A stretch of 64,000 bases of DNA from Chanos chanos (lineage: Eukaryota > Chordata > Actinopteri > Gonorynchiformes > Chanidae), in assembly GCF_902362185.1 (NCBI RefSeq), contig NC_044495.1, forward strand, positions 9,247,211 through 9,311,210, in the 5' to 3' direction. Positions within the stretch are counted from its first letter, which is position 1, and each line of letters begins with the position of its first letter. Made by a program: the position numbers and the translations under genes. Positions 1 through 20,945 of the stretch are shown here, one piece after another. The notes beneath the pieces are model-generated. The model made no database searches, was not told the DNA's origin, and saw only the letters and a list, made by a program, of their open reading frames with translations.

Positions 1-224
1 AGCTGCCAGTCTTTCCCAGAAGCCCACCTTGGCAGCCTGCCAGCAGCCCATCCAAACTCACAAATAAAAGAGTTCCATGGTTCTGCCAATAAAAGAGTGG
101 GCGGGGCAGTTCCGCCCACTGCATGAACTCTGCCTATCAGCACTGAGTCTGTGAGGAGAAAGAAACATACACACAGCGTACAAAGCCGAATTTGGTTATT
201 GGGACAAAGTAAACTTTGCAAAGA

Positions 225-275
<51 letters not shown>

Positions 276-3200
276 GTTGTTAGCATGCTCTGTTTGATGC
301 AAGACCCTCATAAACCAATTATGAATATTTAATGCTGTAGGACTGTGAGTGATGAATAATGGAGAACTACATTCACTCCCTTTTTTTTTTTTATATATAT
401 ATATATTGTACATCAGTCCAGGTCTCCTTGTGTATGTTATAACTGGTACTTCCTCCATAGTTTAATAGACTAGATTGGCATCATCACTTTTTGTGCAATG
501 GCAAAACAGCACTGTCAGCAAATACCAGCCACTTCTGTTTTTGGAAACGGTGATGCAATGAGGAAATTGTACATGCAAATGCTTCGGCAATGCTGTCGGA
601 AATGTTGTCATTGTGGCACCAGTTTGCATGTCTGAGGTAATATCATTTTCATATATCAAACCATCTTTTTTTTCCCCCTTGACACACCACCTCTGTTTAC
701 AATTCATTGTTTGTGTGTTTTTTGAAATTGCTTGCAGTCTGTATGATAGCGTATGTGTGTGTTTTGTGTGCGCGGACTTTGCAATCTTCAGTCTAGATGT
801 TGCAGTGCAACCGAGTTCATAGCCTCGTAAACCTTTAATACACACGCACACGTGCGCGCACACACACACACACACACACATACACACACATCAAAACTTA
901 AGACTCTAATAAAGAGATGGCATGTCTATTTCTACTATTCCTGCCCCATGGCGTACTCCTCTGCTTGGATGAACACCAGCACTCTTAGATCTTTACGTAA
1001 TGACTGCATGGGCTGATGCTCTTGCCTTGCATCCGTGGTGTAATGGTCCACCGTGCTCCAGAGAATCAAATGGGGGAGTGGGGGGGGGGGGGGTTAAAGT
1101 GGTGACTCAACCCTTCAGTCAATTATGAATTAAACATTCTCTGTTGGATGCACACTTGCAGGCCCACTGAAGTGCACCGCTCAGAGAGTTCACCATCGAG
1201 TCAAGAAGATCGAATGACATGTTTCACTGCCGTGTTTGCAATGTGTGTGTGAGTGTGTGTGTGTGTGTTGTGTATGTGTGTGCATGTATGTGAAGGTTGG
1301 GTTGAGAGATGATTGCACTGGGATGAGAGAGGAAGAATGGAGATGCCAAGGTCAATATAACCATTGGATGATGGAAACAGTTGTCTATTGGAGCACCACA
1401 ACTGCATGAGACACCAGTGAGGGAGGACATTAACGCATGATACAGAGAATACGGAAGTAATAATAACTTCATATATTTCTATTAATTCTATTCATCATAT
1501 TAATATATGGTAATAATAATGATACTACCACTACTAATGATAATAATAATAATACAGAAACTGTTTGCACCGAGAGCTGGTACTTTCTTTTGCCCAAGCT
1601 GATCATTCATCTCTTTTATTCTTACTAAAGAATAATAATGGAACTTGTGTGTTCGTTTCCTGCACGAGGGTACAGTGCGGAATCGTTATGTGGATGAAAT
1701 CAGAGTGGCGTTTCAGGCTCGGCTCAGGCAGACGAAACAAGCGGCGGCATCAGAAGACTCCTCCAGCGCCGGCAGCGAAGTAGAACACACACACACACAC
1801 ACACATACACACGATTGGTTGATTGGTGCGATGACAGATTGAGCCGCGAAACGCAGCATGTACCAAGTGCGCGAGCGTGACGAGACACTGCCCGCAAGGC
1901 TCTCTCGCGTTATCCCACATGTAGAATAAAAAGGTGGAAATACGTTAACAATGCAGGTGCTTACGGTTCTCCCTCTCTCTCTCTCTCTGAGCGACCTGAC
2001 CAACCACGGTTTAAATCTGCGTGCCTCTGCCGTCTTCTCTCAGCCAACAAAACCCTGTTTACCACCCCCCGCCCGCCTTTTCTCTCTCTCTCGCACACAC
2101 ACAAACACACACACACACACACCATCTGCAACAGTGCTTCCCAAATCACAATATGGGACTGAAAGGGTGATGAAACTGAGATGGGTTTTAAATTCAATAA
2201 AAGTGAATTGATTACCCCTTTTCATGTCTACAGCTCTAACAATGAAGTGGCCATTTCCTCCCCCCTGTAGTTCATACTCTTTGCGTTTGGGTCGAAGCAT
2301 CTGCCCCAGGGTTCACTGCTCCACCACAATGCAGTGGGGTAAAGATCTCAGTGACAGAGCACGTTACATCATCAGCGTACAGTTCCATATAGCTGTTACA
2401 TAATATGAAATTATATTTGGGATGCTTTATGAATGGAGACGCTTTTCTTTCTTTCTTCCTTCTATTCTTCAGTATCTTTTAGTGCTAGGAAAGGGGATGT
2501 TTGAGTGTCTAACCTAATTTATACTCTGAGATGAATGTGAAAGATCTTTGAGAAGTGTGGCGTTGCATTTGAGAGAGAATCAGCCACTTTCAGTCAAGAA
2601 CAAGTACATTAACTAGAGCTGGGTTGACCAAACCCAGTCCTGAAAAACACACTTCAGCCAACCACTGATTACAGATCTTCAGAACCCCAGGACTAGGTGT
2701 GTGTGGGGGGGGGGGGGGATCCTCATTTAAGAGTAATATACCATTTTTACAGATATAGACAAACCTATGGCCCAGTTAAAAATCTAAATTAATTTAAAAA
2801 AAAAAAAAAAAAAGCTTAGTGATGATTATGCCTTATCTACGTTGCTTAGTGTGAGTGGTGTTTTTGACATGCAAACACACGACATGCCACGTGCACCGTG
2901 TCTGTCAGAGAGACCAGGAGGTGTGGGCTACTGGCACACTACGCTACACTGAGTCTCCATCCTTCTCTCTCCACCCACACACCCGTCATAACTCTGCTCC
3001 TCTCTGCCGAGCAGCTCTCCTGCAAGCAAAACACACACACGACACTACAGTGCCAGGATACATACCAACAAAGCATGTCAGTGTGGACCAAGGACCCAGT
3101 GGACTACTAGAGCAGTCAAACACAAATAAACAGCACCATTAGGTCATGTTTATTTCCAATCTAGTCCCACGGAGAGGATTTCTATGCTCCTTTAAATAAT

Positions 3201-3740
3201 GCTACTGAGATTTTTAATGACTCACAATGGTAAACATTGCCTTCCATAACAGATTAAAATCCATCTTATGATACTGCTGCCTCTGACTGTTTCAACGCCC
3301 TTGCCCCCTTAGGTCAAAGTGGGACAATTTTCACTTACAGTTAGATTTCAGCAGGTACGTAAATGGTCCACTTACAAAGGAGCAAATGATGAAGCCTAAT
3401 GTCAGGAAGAGAGGTTAAAAAAAAAACGACTTGAGGTTTTATCAGCTGTAGACTCAGTAAAGCTACAGAGCTCCCTCTCAAACTCCCACAAGCCTTTTCA
3501 AATCCCTCGTCATCCAAAAACCCTGACATATCCACGTTGCTCGGCAACTCGCTGAATCTCCAAAGACAGACACTCTCAACCTCCACTTGGAAGAGAAGTC
3601 CTCACATCACACGGCACGCATACGGAGCTAAAGCGCACCGAACCACACTCTGTGGAAAAAAATATAGAGCTGTTGCCATGGTGATATACAATGTGTTTGC
3701 TGGAGGCAGATTCAAAGGGGAAAAAAAAAACGACAAGGAA
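1..3740. other. Intergenic stretch without a recognisable gene
   Basis: No open frame here resembles a known protein. The longest frames run through CA/GT microsatellites or AT-rich DNA and have no splice-site support. The stretch holds simple repeats: a GA tract at about 229-272, CA/TG tracts at about 840-890, 1243-1270, 1785-1810 and 2094-2122, a poly-G run near 1080-1094, another near 2706-2719 and a poly-A run near 2797-2813. It lies downstream of the calmodulin 3' end. Confidence 0.6.
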
Positions 3741-3744
3741 AACA

Positions 3745-4734
3745 CGTCATTAAGTTCATGGTCTTTTATTGGAAAAAAAATTAAAAGACTAGCATGTACA
3801 ACTTGGAATGAATGTAAACTGAACTCAAGACAGACAGTCCAGAGTAGACTCTGGTGGTGAAACCTCTACGTGCTCCAGATAAAAGTCAACACGCTCACGG
3901 TCAGAGTCGAGAAAACAGAAGATAGAAACGTTTATGGTACAACCGCGTTCCCTTGCCTAAAACTAAGACTCGCACATAAGGTGATGAGTCCAAAACTCTG
4001 AAACTCTGCCCCTCCCCCGCCCGCAAAAACCCGCTCCCGTTTCAACGCACAAGGAAACAAAATTCCAAATGTCCCGACATGCCAAACATAGTTTAAAATC
4101 TTTTTTTTTTTTTTAAAATGCTCATTTTCTTAAAAATATCTCTGTTTAGTTTTTTTTTTTAAGCAAACTGCAAAGGTCCCATTCATTCCTCCTCTATGCA
4201 AGTTCATTTCCTACCCCCCCCCCACCCCCAAAACCGATTTTTCTCTCTGTAAATACAGACTGTACCTAATCCCCCACCCCAAACATGATCCCACATCGCC
4301 AGGGAGCTTGCTGGACTACGGCTCCAGTCTCAACTGCATGCATGAAAAACAGAAACAGGAAGAAGACAACTGGCCAGCCCAAACATTGCCATTAGCAAAT
4401 GGAACATGTAAGCAGTTCGCCAAGTGCTTTCTTTACGTTTCCAAAAGGTTTTGTTTACAAGTATTATTTCTCGTTATTACAGATGTCTAAAGCAGATCTC
4501 TTTGGGAACAGGACCACTAACCAGTACATGCAGATAATTTTTGTTTGCTTTTTTTTTTTTTAAATATATCTTTTTTTCCCCCCTTAATATGGACAGATTT
4601 TCTCATTTTCAACATTCAGTTATGTTTTCTATACAGAAACAGTATGAATAAATGAATATTTTTGCAAGAGGTAAGTAAAACATTTGACTGATTTTTTTTG
4701 TCTTCTAAGGAGGTCAGGAGAGGACAGGAGGGCT
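3745..4734 (-). other. calm1: calm1 3' untranslated region with poly(A) signal
   Basis: The first canonical AATAAA on the minus strand after the stop is at 3765-3770, giving a 3' UTR of about 1 kb. It is AU-rich with several long U/A runs (4102-4114, 4151-4161, 4550-4562), as is common for calmodulin messages, which are regulated through long 3' UTRs. The cleavage point is an estimate. Confidence 0.6.
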
Positions 4735-12411
<7,677 letters not shown>

Positions 12412-12545
12412 TGCTCTTGACGTTGGATGTGCTGGGTTTGTCAAGCTAGACTACAATCTTCCCGATCTCCTATAGAAGCCTCCACCGATGGGCTGTAGGT
12501 GTGTAACTGAAGTGATCTGCGTCTATATATCTGTATGTATTCCTC
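12412..12545 (-). promoter_or_regulatory. calm1: calm1 5' UTR and core promoter
   Basis: Upstream of the ATG on the minus strand, a TATA-like atatatag lies at about 12523-12530. That would put transcription start near 12495-12500 and give a short 5' UTR. A TATA element is usual for calmodulin promoters. The start site is inferred, not visible. Confidence 0.45.
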
Positions 12546-13558
12546 CGCCGAGCAAACAACTTACGCTTACTTCCGCATTTCCTCGCCGCAGAGCACTGTC
12601 AATAACCCACCAATAAGTCCACGGATCCCTCCCACTTCAGCATCATAACATCAAAGAAATTTATAAAATTCTGTCTGGGGAAACAAGAACAAGAACTTGA
12701 CTGAATGCGCACATTTCTTTAAAATGTAGTATAACTGTGAGATAAGAAAAAGAAATAATACATATTGGCTTTATTTCAGTGGAGAGACGTTTAGTTGGTA
12801 TACATCCATGTAAAGTAAGCACATCACAACAACTTACGAATGACAACAGAAAATATAAAATGAACATGTATATATGGAAATATCTAGTGATATTCAACAC
12901 TAAGTCATCAGACTGGTTGGGTATCTACAGTAATACAGCTGAAACAAACCATATAAAAGTTGTCTGATTTAATTAAAGAGTTTTATATAACTTATGACTT
13001 TTAATGTAAAAAAGCACCAAGACAATTACAAATTTGCGCATAAATTACATCAACTATAGTAGATTCAAAGGGAGAAAATCTTAGAACGGTAATGAATAAT
13101 GTTTCAGACAAATATTAGCAAGGATCGATTTGGACAGGTTCATCCACCTGTGTGCAGGTTATTCAAAAGACAAATATAGATCTCCACTAAGAAAAGAGAA
13201 CATAATGTCTCTACAATATCATATTTATCCTCTCAACTTCTGAGAACTCTTTTCAAGTCTCTAAGGTCAAGAAATAATTAAAACACATAATTAATCTTTC
13301 ATTCTCATTCAATAAACTTAAACTTCACTATTGTTTAAAATAGCTTCAGACTTTTTTACATATATAAAATGTTCTGTATGTGTCAAAAAATTCATCTATC
13401 ATCGCACTATTAAAAGACATTAAGAGTTGGAATTCACCATCGCACTATTTTTAATAAAGGGACTAGTTAATTTTGGCGGAAGGATATACTCCACATTAAC
13501 TTCCAGTCTCTTTTCAGGACGCCAAATATAATGCAGTTCTTGTTGAGACAGAAGGCGC

Positions 13559-13632
13559 GATTGGTTACGCTGGACCTGCAATACTCCGCTCCATGAAAGA
13601 GCATCGCTGATTGGCTACGTTAGACCTGCAAT
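13559..13632. promoter_or_regulatory. Paired inverted CCAAT boxes in a 24-bp direct repeat
   Basis: A 24-bp segment beginning GATTGG at 13559-13582 recurs at 13609-13632 with three mismatches. The GATTGG cores are exactly 50 bp apart. GATTGG is the reverse complement of CCAAT, the NF-Y site. The pair sits between the divergent calm1 and nrde2 genes, about 680 bp from the second repeat to the nrde2 ATG. Function is inferred from motif and position only. Confidence 0.4.
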
Positions 13633-14272
13633 GCGTCAAGCAATGGCGCTCAATTTAGCCCGGGTAGTGTAAGGAAATAGTGTAAACGAATCCAATGTTC
13701 CGTTGGTTGTCTATCTACAACCGTTCCGCAACTTCTTGGAGACGACACCATGCAAGTTTGTGATATGTGTCGAACTCGTTTAATCTAGATAGCAAAAATA
13801 CGCAACTACACCAAGACCTGCTAGGTTTGCGTTTAGCAAGGGAGGTGTGTTAACAAACGATTGGTCACTGCAAATATTCACAGAGCAATTTGCATGTAGC
13901 CACGGAGTTGAAAATTACTAATGTAAAATGTGAACCAAGAAGTAGTGTCGAATAAATAGTGTCTCAAGAAGTAAAAACTACATAATAAATCAGTTATTTA
14001 GAACGTAATTGTCCATAGATTACAATAAATCTGCATGTTGCGCACAACATTTACACCTCAAACGTGCTGAACCGGCAGTGGCCTCTAGTTGACACTGGTA
14101 GCAACAGAATGAAAACATATCAGGAGTGCATAATTTTCGTGAAAGATAATAAAGTTCATGTTTGCACTCTTTGGGGCAATGAAACGTGTCCATTCTAATT
14201 TTAAAACAGTGTCTTGCCAATATTAGTATGGTTTAGTTATCTAGTACACGAACTTCCCGGCGACGCATTATT

Positions 14273-14280
14273 TGACGTCA
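14273..14280. promoter_or_regulatory. nrde2: Palindromic CRE (TGACGTCA) at the nrde2 start
   Basis: A full consensus cAMP response element lies 35 bp before the nrde2 ATG, in a TATA-less stretch. CREB/ATF sites this close to the start are typical of CpG or housekeeping promoters. Confidence 0.6.
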
Positions 14281-14314
14281 TAAGTCAGCGACTGTTTTCA
14301 TTGAAAAGAGCAAC

Positions 14315-16805
14315 ATGGCCTTATTCCCTGCGTTTGGGGGAGCCTCAAACACAAAAGTTGAAAGCTCCCGTAAAGGTAAGTTCAGATGGAGTTACTTTAC
14401 CTTTAATTAAATAATTCAAAGCACACTCTGACAGTTGATGTAAGACAAACAGGAGCACAGAGCCAGTGCAATGCATTATACGAGTTAGCAAATTGTCAAC
14501 TAGCTGCTTCAAAGTCTCCTAAAAAACTTCACCAAACTAAATGAAGAAGGCGTAACTAGGGACAACTTATGATTTCAGGCGTCGTTAAAATGTTGTGGAG
14601 TCATGCTGGTGTTGGTGGCAACGTTTTTTTTTTTTTTGACATGCCCCCCAAACTTGTTAAGGTAGCACTGTTGTTTAAGATGGGTGCTTATTAGGAATGC
14701 TATGTCATCCACACATAACATTATCAGTGATACACAGATTATTGTTCTTTGAGGTTGACGAAGAGAAAGTATTATTACTGTTGCAAGTCATTATGATATT
14801 AGTTAAGCGTCGTTCGGATTTTCCCTCAACGCGCGAGTCCACGTTGCTTTCGTTGTAGCCATAATGTTGGTGTATGACCTTTTGAAGTCCATTTTCAGCT
14901 ATCTAGTAGCTTACTACTTTGTTTGGAGTCTTCTTAGTTTGTTATGAAGTTGTATGAATACATAGGAACTATTGAACAGGCGATATGCTAATGAAAGATC
15001 ACGAAACAGATGCAGTACTTGAGACTGCTGATCAAAGCCATTGTTGCCACTGCAGTATGAGATCAGTATCATCTGTACTGGTCTCAGTCAGCATTGCATT
15101 TGGCTTTTTACCTTTAAGTCCGAGAGGTAATGGATAGCCATTCCACTTCTACTTAGAATTTGGAGGATTGACTCTTCTCAACTGTCAAGGTTTTTTTGGA
15201 GCTCAACTTCCTTCGGATAGCTTACTGCATTTGCTTTAGCTGTCAATAGATCTGATTAATCCGGACCATAAAAGCCCAGGAGAGCTAATTGCAATTGATT
15301 AGACATTCTTTCTTCTCTGTCCCAACAGACCTGGAATGGCTGAGCAATCAGAGTTTCCACACAGATGATGCCCTGACTCTCCATCAGAGAGTTGTGGAGA
15401 AAGCCAGTACTGAGGCTCAGGGCTTGTCGGAGACAAGGTGAGATCCTCACTCCAGTTCTTGTTATCAATTAATATGTTTTATTTGCTTCCACCTCCATGT
15501 TGGGACTTATTCAAATCAATGAATTAAAAAAAGGACATACAGTAATCTTCTTTGTTGCAGCAGTAAACAAGTATCTTGCACTTTCTTGTGTAGTATTTCT
15601 CAGTTTATAATAATGTAATTATTATACATACATACTTTTATTTATTTATTTATTTTTGCATTTACAAGTATTTCAAGTAGTTCCTCATTTCTGTAGTATT
15701 TTTCTGTAGGGAAAGGTAACCCTGCTTGTATATTTATGGTATTAATATATGTCTTTTAAGAGACCAAAAACATCAAAAAGAAGAGCATGGCTGTGATAGC
15801 GATGAGTATATCAGATCCAAAAGGAAGAAAAAGAAGGAAAAGAAGAAGAAACGAAAGAAGCAGAAGAAGAGGACCGGGGGGTCTTCTGAGAGCAGCAGCT
15901 CAGAGTCAGATACAGTCTATCCCAGTGACCTGCTGAAAAAAGCAGAGAGCGCTGAGCGGTGAGAAGGCTCCCAGTGTTTTTACTGGCTTTAAACTTTGGC
16001 TCTGCCCTATGTCCATTTCCAATGTCCTTGTCCTCTGTCATTTTATCTCCAGACAGGAATCTCAAGTTCAGCCCGGAGATTCCTTCGCGTGGCTGGATGA
16101 CCTCCAGGGCTCCACCGAGAAACTTTTCTGCATCGACAGGAGAGCAGATCCAGCCAACTGGGAATACAAGTCTCTCTACAGAGGAGATATAGCCAGGTTC
16201 TCTCTCTCTCTCTCTCTTCCCCCTATCAGTTTGTTTATGCTATCCTTTACCCTCTCTCCAGCCATTGGCTGCTCTGGTGCTTTATTTCAGCTGGGTTGTT
16301 CAGGAGTCAAGGTCAGCCAGAAGCAAATGCTTCACAGACAGGTCTGTTTGTAAGACACTCAGTTTCATGCCCAGGCAGTCTATCTCTCTTACTAAATAAG
16401 TGTTGTAGTATCTTGCCTCCAGAGCTGTCCTCAGCATGGTTGGGGTCAGTTCATAAAATTAAAATCATTGCTTCTAATTCAAGCCCATAATTGGAATTTG
16501 GAAGTGAAAAACCTGCTAAGGAGACAATTGGAATTTAACCCGAAAGGTGAAGTAATAGGACCTTTTGTGTTACTATGTCTGGAGAAAGAACTATATTGTG
16601 TTTTATGTGTGCATGTGTGGGTTTTAGTTTGTTTGTTTGTTTTGTTTTATTGTTTTGCATTGTGACACAACCAAATATGTCTGTTTTCAAATGGCCATAC
16701 CTGTATTTGCTGGTATGTATTTCGGCTCATTGCAGTTTATGCTTATTTTTATTAGGGAACAGGCCCATTCCTACCTCCTCCCTTACCAGAGCTTTTTAGA
16801 TGGAC

Positions 16806-16866
<61 letters not shown>

Positions 16867-19800
16867 TGTGTGCGCGAGCGTGCGTGCGTGCGTGTGTGTG
16901 TGTGTGCGCGTGCGCGTGTGTGTGTGTGAGAGAGAGAAACAGGTGATACAGGTCACACTGCTTGAACAGGTCATTAGTTGACTAGTTCGTGAAGCCCTAA
17001 TCATCCCAGTGCATTAGCCTAAATGAATGCTTTGAACAAACACCACACCGTTTGATGGCCAAGGGTTTAATGCAATTTACATCTTCAGTCATTGCAGATA
17101 ACACCTCCTTTGGTTGTGGAATTTTGTGAAATTTTATTGAACAGAATTGCTCTGTTTCCTCTGTATCCAGTTCACTTCCAATTCACATCCTATAGACTAG
17201 TGTCAGTTCAAACTCAGGATTCATGTTACCAGTATTGAACTGGAATTAATCATCCATTCTCAGTTCAATTCAGAATTGAGTCCCAACCCTGGTCAATAGC
17301 TAATCTCTCAGTGTCCACAATATCAGAGTTTTGCATGAGGTCCAGCTCTGCAGGAAATGGGAAGATTTCATCAGATCCTTGTAAAGCATTTCTACATTCT
17401 TCAGTAGTGATAACCACAAAACACAACTAGTTATCATTATCTATTTGCACACATGTCTTGAGTGGCAGATTTTGCTAAACTTTTTTTATGAACAGCACAG
17501 GAGCAACAAACTCAAGTTCTGACAGACAACCAGCCAATAGCTGTTTTAATCTGGTTTTAGAGCTGGCATCTGTAACTAAGAAACCGCAATCAATACTCGC
17601 TAATTCTCTTTCCTTCTCTCTCTCCTTGCTCTTACTGCGTGCATCTCCCTTACACACACACACACACCCACACACACGCACACACGTCCTGCTGAAGTAG
17701 TTCTCTCCAGTCAGACACAGATACACATAACTGTGATCAATATCCCTAGCGGGTTGGGTTTTATGATACAGTAGTGACTTGACATTCGCCGCTAATGAAG
17801 GTCAGGTACAGCTCAGCATAGACATTATGTTTCTCATTCCGTCTTTCCTTAATTATCTTTTAGTCTTATGTAACGTGCATATAACATGCCCCCTCTCTTT
17901 TTAATAAGGTATAAGAGAAAAGGCAGCTCCTCGTTGGGACTGGACAGCAAGACCCAGGCTGTGAGCTGGAATGACTCTGGTCCGGAGAAGAAACGCGTGG
18001 ACAGAAAGCCAGAACGGTACTTCTCCTCAAGTTTCCGGCAAGTTCTGCGCTCAGACGGCCAGCCAGCTCTGCCCGCACTAACAGAACCCCTGACCAACAC
18101 CCCTTTCATTCCCCTTCCCGCCTACCCAGAGGACCAGAACCCTGCCGCGCAGCAGCCCAGCTCCTGGGTCAACCCACTAGGTGTTTACGACTCCAGCACC
18201 ACCCTCTGGCTCCAGGGCAAAGGTCAGGCAGAGGTTAAAGGCCAGCAGCAGCGAGGCGAGGAGCCGGCGGGGGTCGGAGGCGGACCGCTCATGGCACGCG
18301 TGGAGGAGTTCAATAGGAAACTGCGGGAGAATCCCACAGAAACGCACACATGGCTGGAGTTCATCAGGTTTCAGGTGCAGATATGATCCTTTTTGTCGCT
18401 TTCTGTGTCAGAGCACAGCTTTCAACGCACATTCTCCCCTTTAAACAGCCTGGTTCGGCTCCGTTCACCTCAGTTCAAATCAGTTCCGTTCAGAGGTTCT
18501 GTAGGGGCATGACTGAAAATATCACAAAAGCGTCGAGAATAAGAAAATAAAACTAGAATTTAACCAACTCTTTTGTGTTTCCAATTTTACAGGATGAGCT
18601 GGCAGCCCATTCCGGCACTTTCTCCGGGGCGCAGGACAGTGACGCGGAGAGGAGGCGCGGGTCGGTTCGTGCTTTGCTGGAGAAGAAGGTAGCCATTGCC
18701 GAGCGGGCCGTGGAGGCCAATCCCAGCTGCGTGGAGGTCAAGTTGGAGCGTCTCAGACTGTGCAAGGAGCTTTGGGAACCAGCCACACTGCTGAAAGAGT
18801 GGAAGAAACTGGTATTCCTCCACCCAAACAGTGCTCCCCTTTGGAGACACTACCTCCTCTTCACACAAAGTCACTTTAGTACTTTCTCGGTGTCCAAAGT
18901 CAACGCAGTCTATGGAAAGTGCCTGAGCACTCTGAGTTCAGTGCTGGATGGGAGTATGGTTTCTCACCCACCATTGCCAGGCACTGAGGAGGACATGCTA
19001 GGTAACAGTCATTCCAAGTCTTCTCAGAATGCATATGTCAGCTACACTTAAATAGGCTCGTGTGTTTCATTTTTATGAACGCTATGCATTTGCTGAATAT
19101 TTGACAATCAGTGCAGTGACATCTGCCACTTTCCAGCTTTCCTCTCTTTCTCTCTCTCTCTCTTTCTCTCTCTCCTCGTGTTTTTTCCCCTAATCATTCT
19201 CTCCCCTCTCTCTCTCCTCGTGCTACGGTTGTGACAGCTGCTAGATTGAAATGGATATGTGCTGTGATGATGTGTGTAAATATTTGTGGAGAGTTGAGCT
19301 GGTATTTGTGTTTGTGCTGAGGATGGTATTGAACGGCTTTTTGCTGGGATTGTATTTCTGTGCTCCGAGTGACCATCAGACAAGAGAAAAGCTGATGACT
19401 TGGCACTTCAGAGAGGTGAAATCTTTAGTTGGCTTCGTTAGAGATGTACAGACAGTGGCGTTGACAGAGTAAACAAACTGTGACCAATATGAACTCATGC
19501 AAACATCCCTGCTAACGTCAGCAGTATTCCCCACCTCCTCTGAGTAACTACCTATTTTAACTGAATTTCATTTGACATAGGCCAAAAATCACATTTTAAA
19601 TGCATGGATGGTCTTTAAAGTATGCATGTGTGCTTGTGCGTGTGCGTGTGCATGTGCGTGTGTGTGTGTGTGTGTGTGTGTACTGCTTTGTACAGATATG
19701 TCCAGTTCAGTACGGCTTCATACGGAGCTTTGATCCCCTGAATTGAGTCTTAGGTCTTTGGCTGTCACCTCTTGATCAGGCTAATTAAAGAATTAATTAA

Positions 19801-20861
19801 AATTTTAAAAAAAATATCATAGGGGTGCCGATAAGCGTGTGTTCTGCGGCCCTGTTCAGGGCTTTCAGGGAAGACAGATGTTGGCTGCATGACAGAGCTC
19901 TGAGTCGAACTCTGGCTCTGTATGAGACTGAAGACTAAAGTAGGCAGGATAGCCTACAGGAGTCTCACTTTCCTTCGACAGAAACTCACTCTGGATAGGT
20001 AGTGATGGCTGTTTGAATGGACAGAGGATCGTGGCGGTTATTTTATATGGAGATTGGTAGATCCCTGTATCGATTAGAGTAGATTAGATGGTTGGAAGTG
20101 TGTGAGGTGATATCAAACTAATGCACTCTGTTCAAAAGTACAATCCAGTCTAGTTTATTCTTGGCTGCAAGATTTAGGTGCTCTAACCTAACCAGAGTTT
20201 TTTAACAATTGTAATCATTGACTAAATTATGCATTTATGTTCATATAGCAACTTAATGTTTGTAGAACCTGTTATTTTACTCTAAGTTATTCTTTTGAGA
20301 AGAAGAGTGATTGCAGATGAGCTGCGCCCTGTTTTGATCCAGTCAATTTTGCCCTCTAGTGTTGAGAATTGGAATTGCCCTAAGGAAATCAGATCGATCG
20401 AAGACTAAATCTGTCACAGTGTCCATTTCACTTTAGGTTTTTCTCTTTTACAGAGTTTAACTGAACTGTAGTTTACGTCTGGAGGATTTTAAATTAACAT
20501 ATTAAATCAGTCCCTCTTTCTGCAGCAATCTTCCTACAGCAGTGCCATTTCCTGCGGCAGGCTGGCCACTCAGAGAAGGCTGTCTGTCTCTTCCAAGCTC
20601 TGCTAGACTTCACCTTCTACAAGCCAGACAGTGTCAAAGAGCTACCCACCAGACAGCAGGTACACACACACACACACACACTCTCAAATACTCAGTCCAC
20701 ACCTCTGTCCTAAGCATTCATATTTGACACATATAAACACACACACACACACACATACACATAGAAAATTGTTTCCATTTGTAGTGGAGAGACTATGTTG
20801 CAGTGTGCTCATGTGTGAGTGAAAGCAAAGGTGAGCACAGTGTTCTGGTTTGTATCAGAAT

Positions 20862-20945
<84 letters not shown>

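Noticed and set aside
16637-17004. 114- and 73-codon Val/Cys- or Thr/His-rich frames
   Set aside because: GT microsatellite artefacts in nrde2 intron 4.
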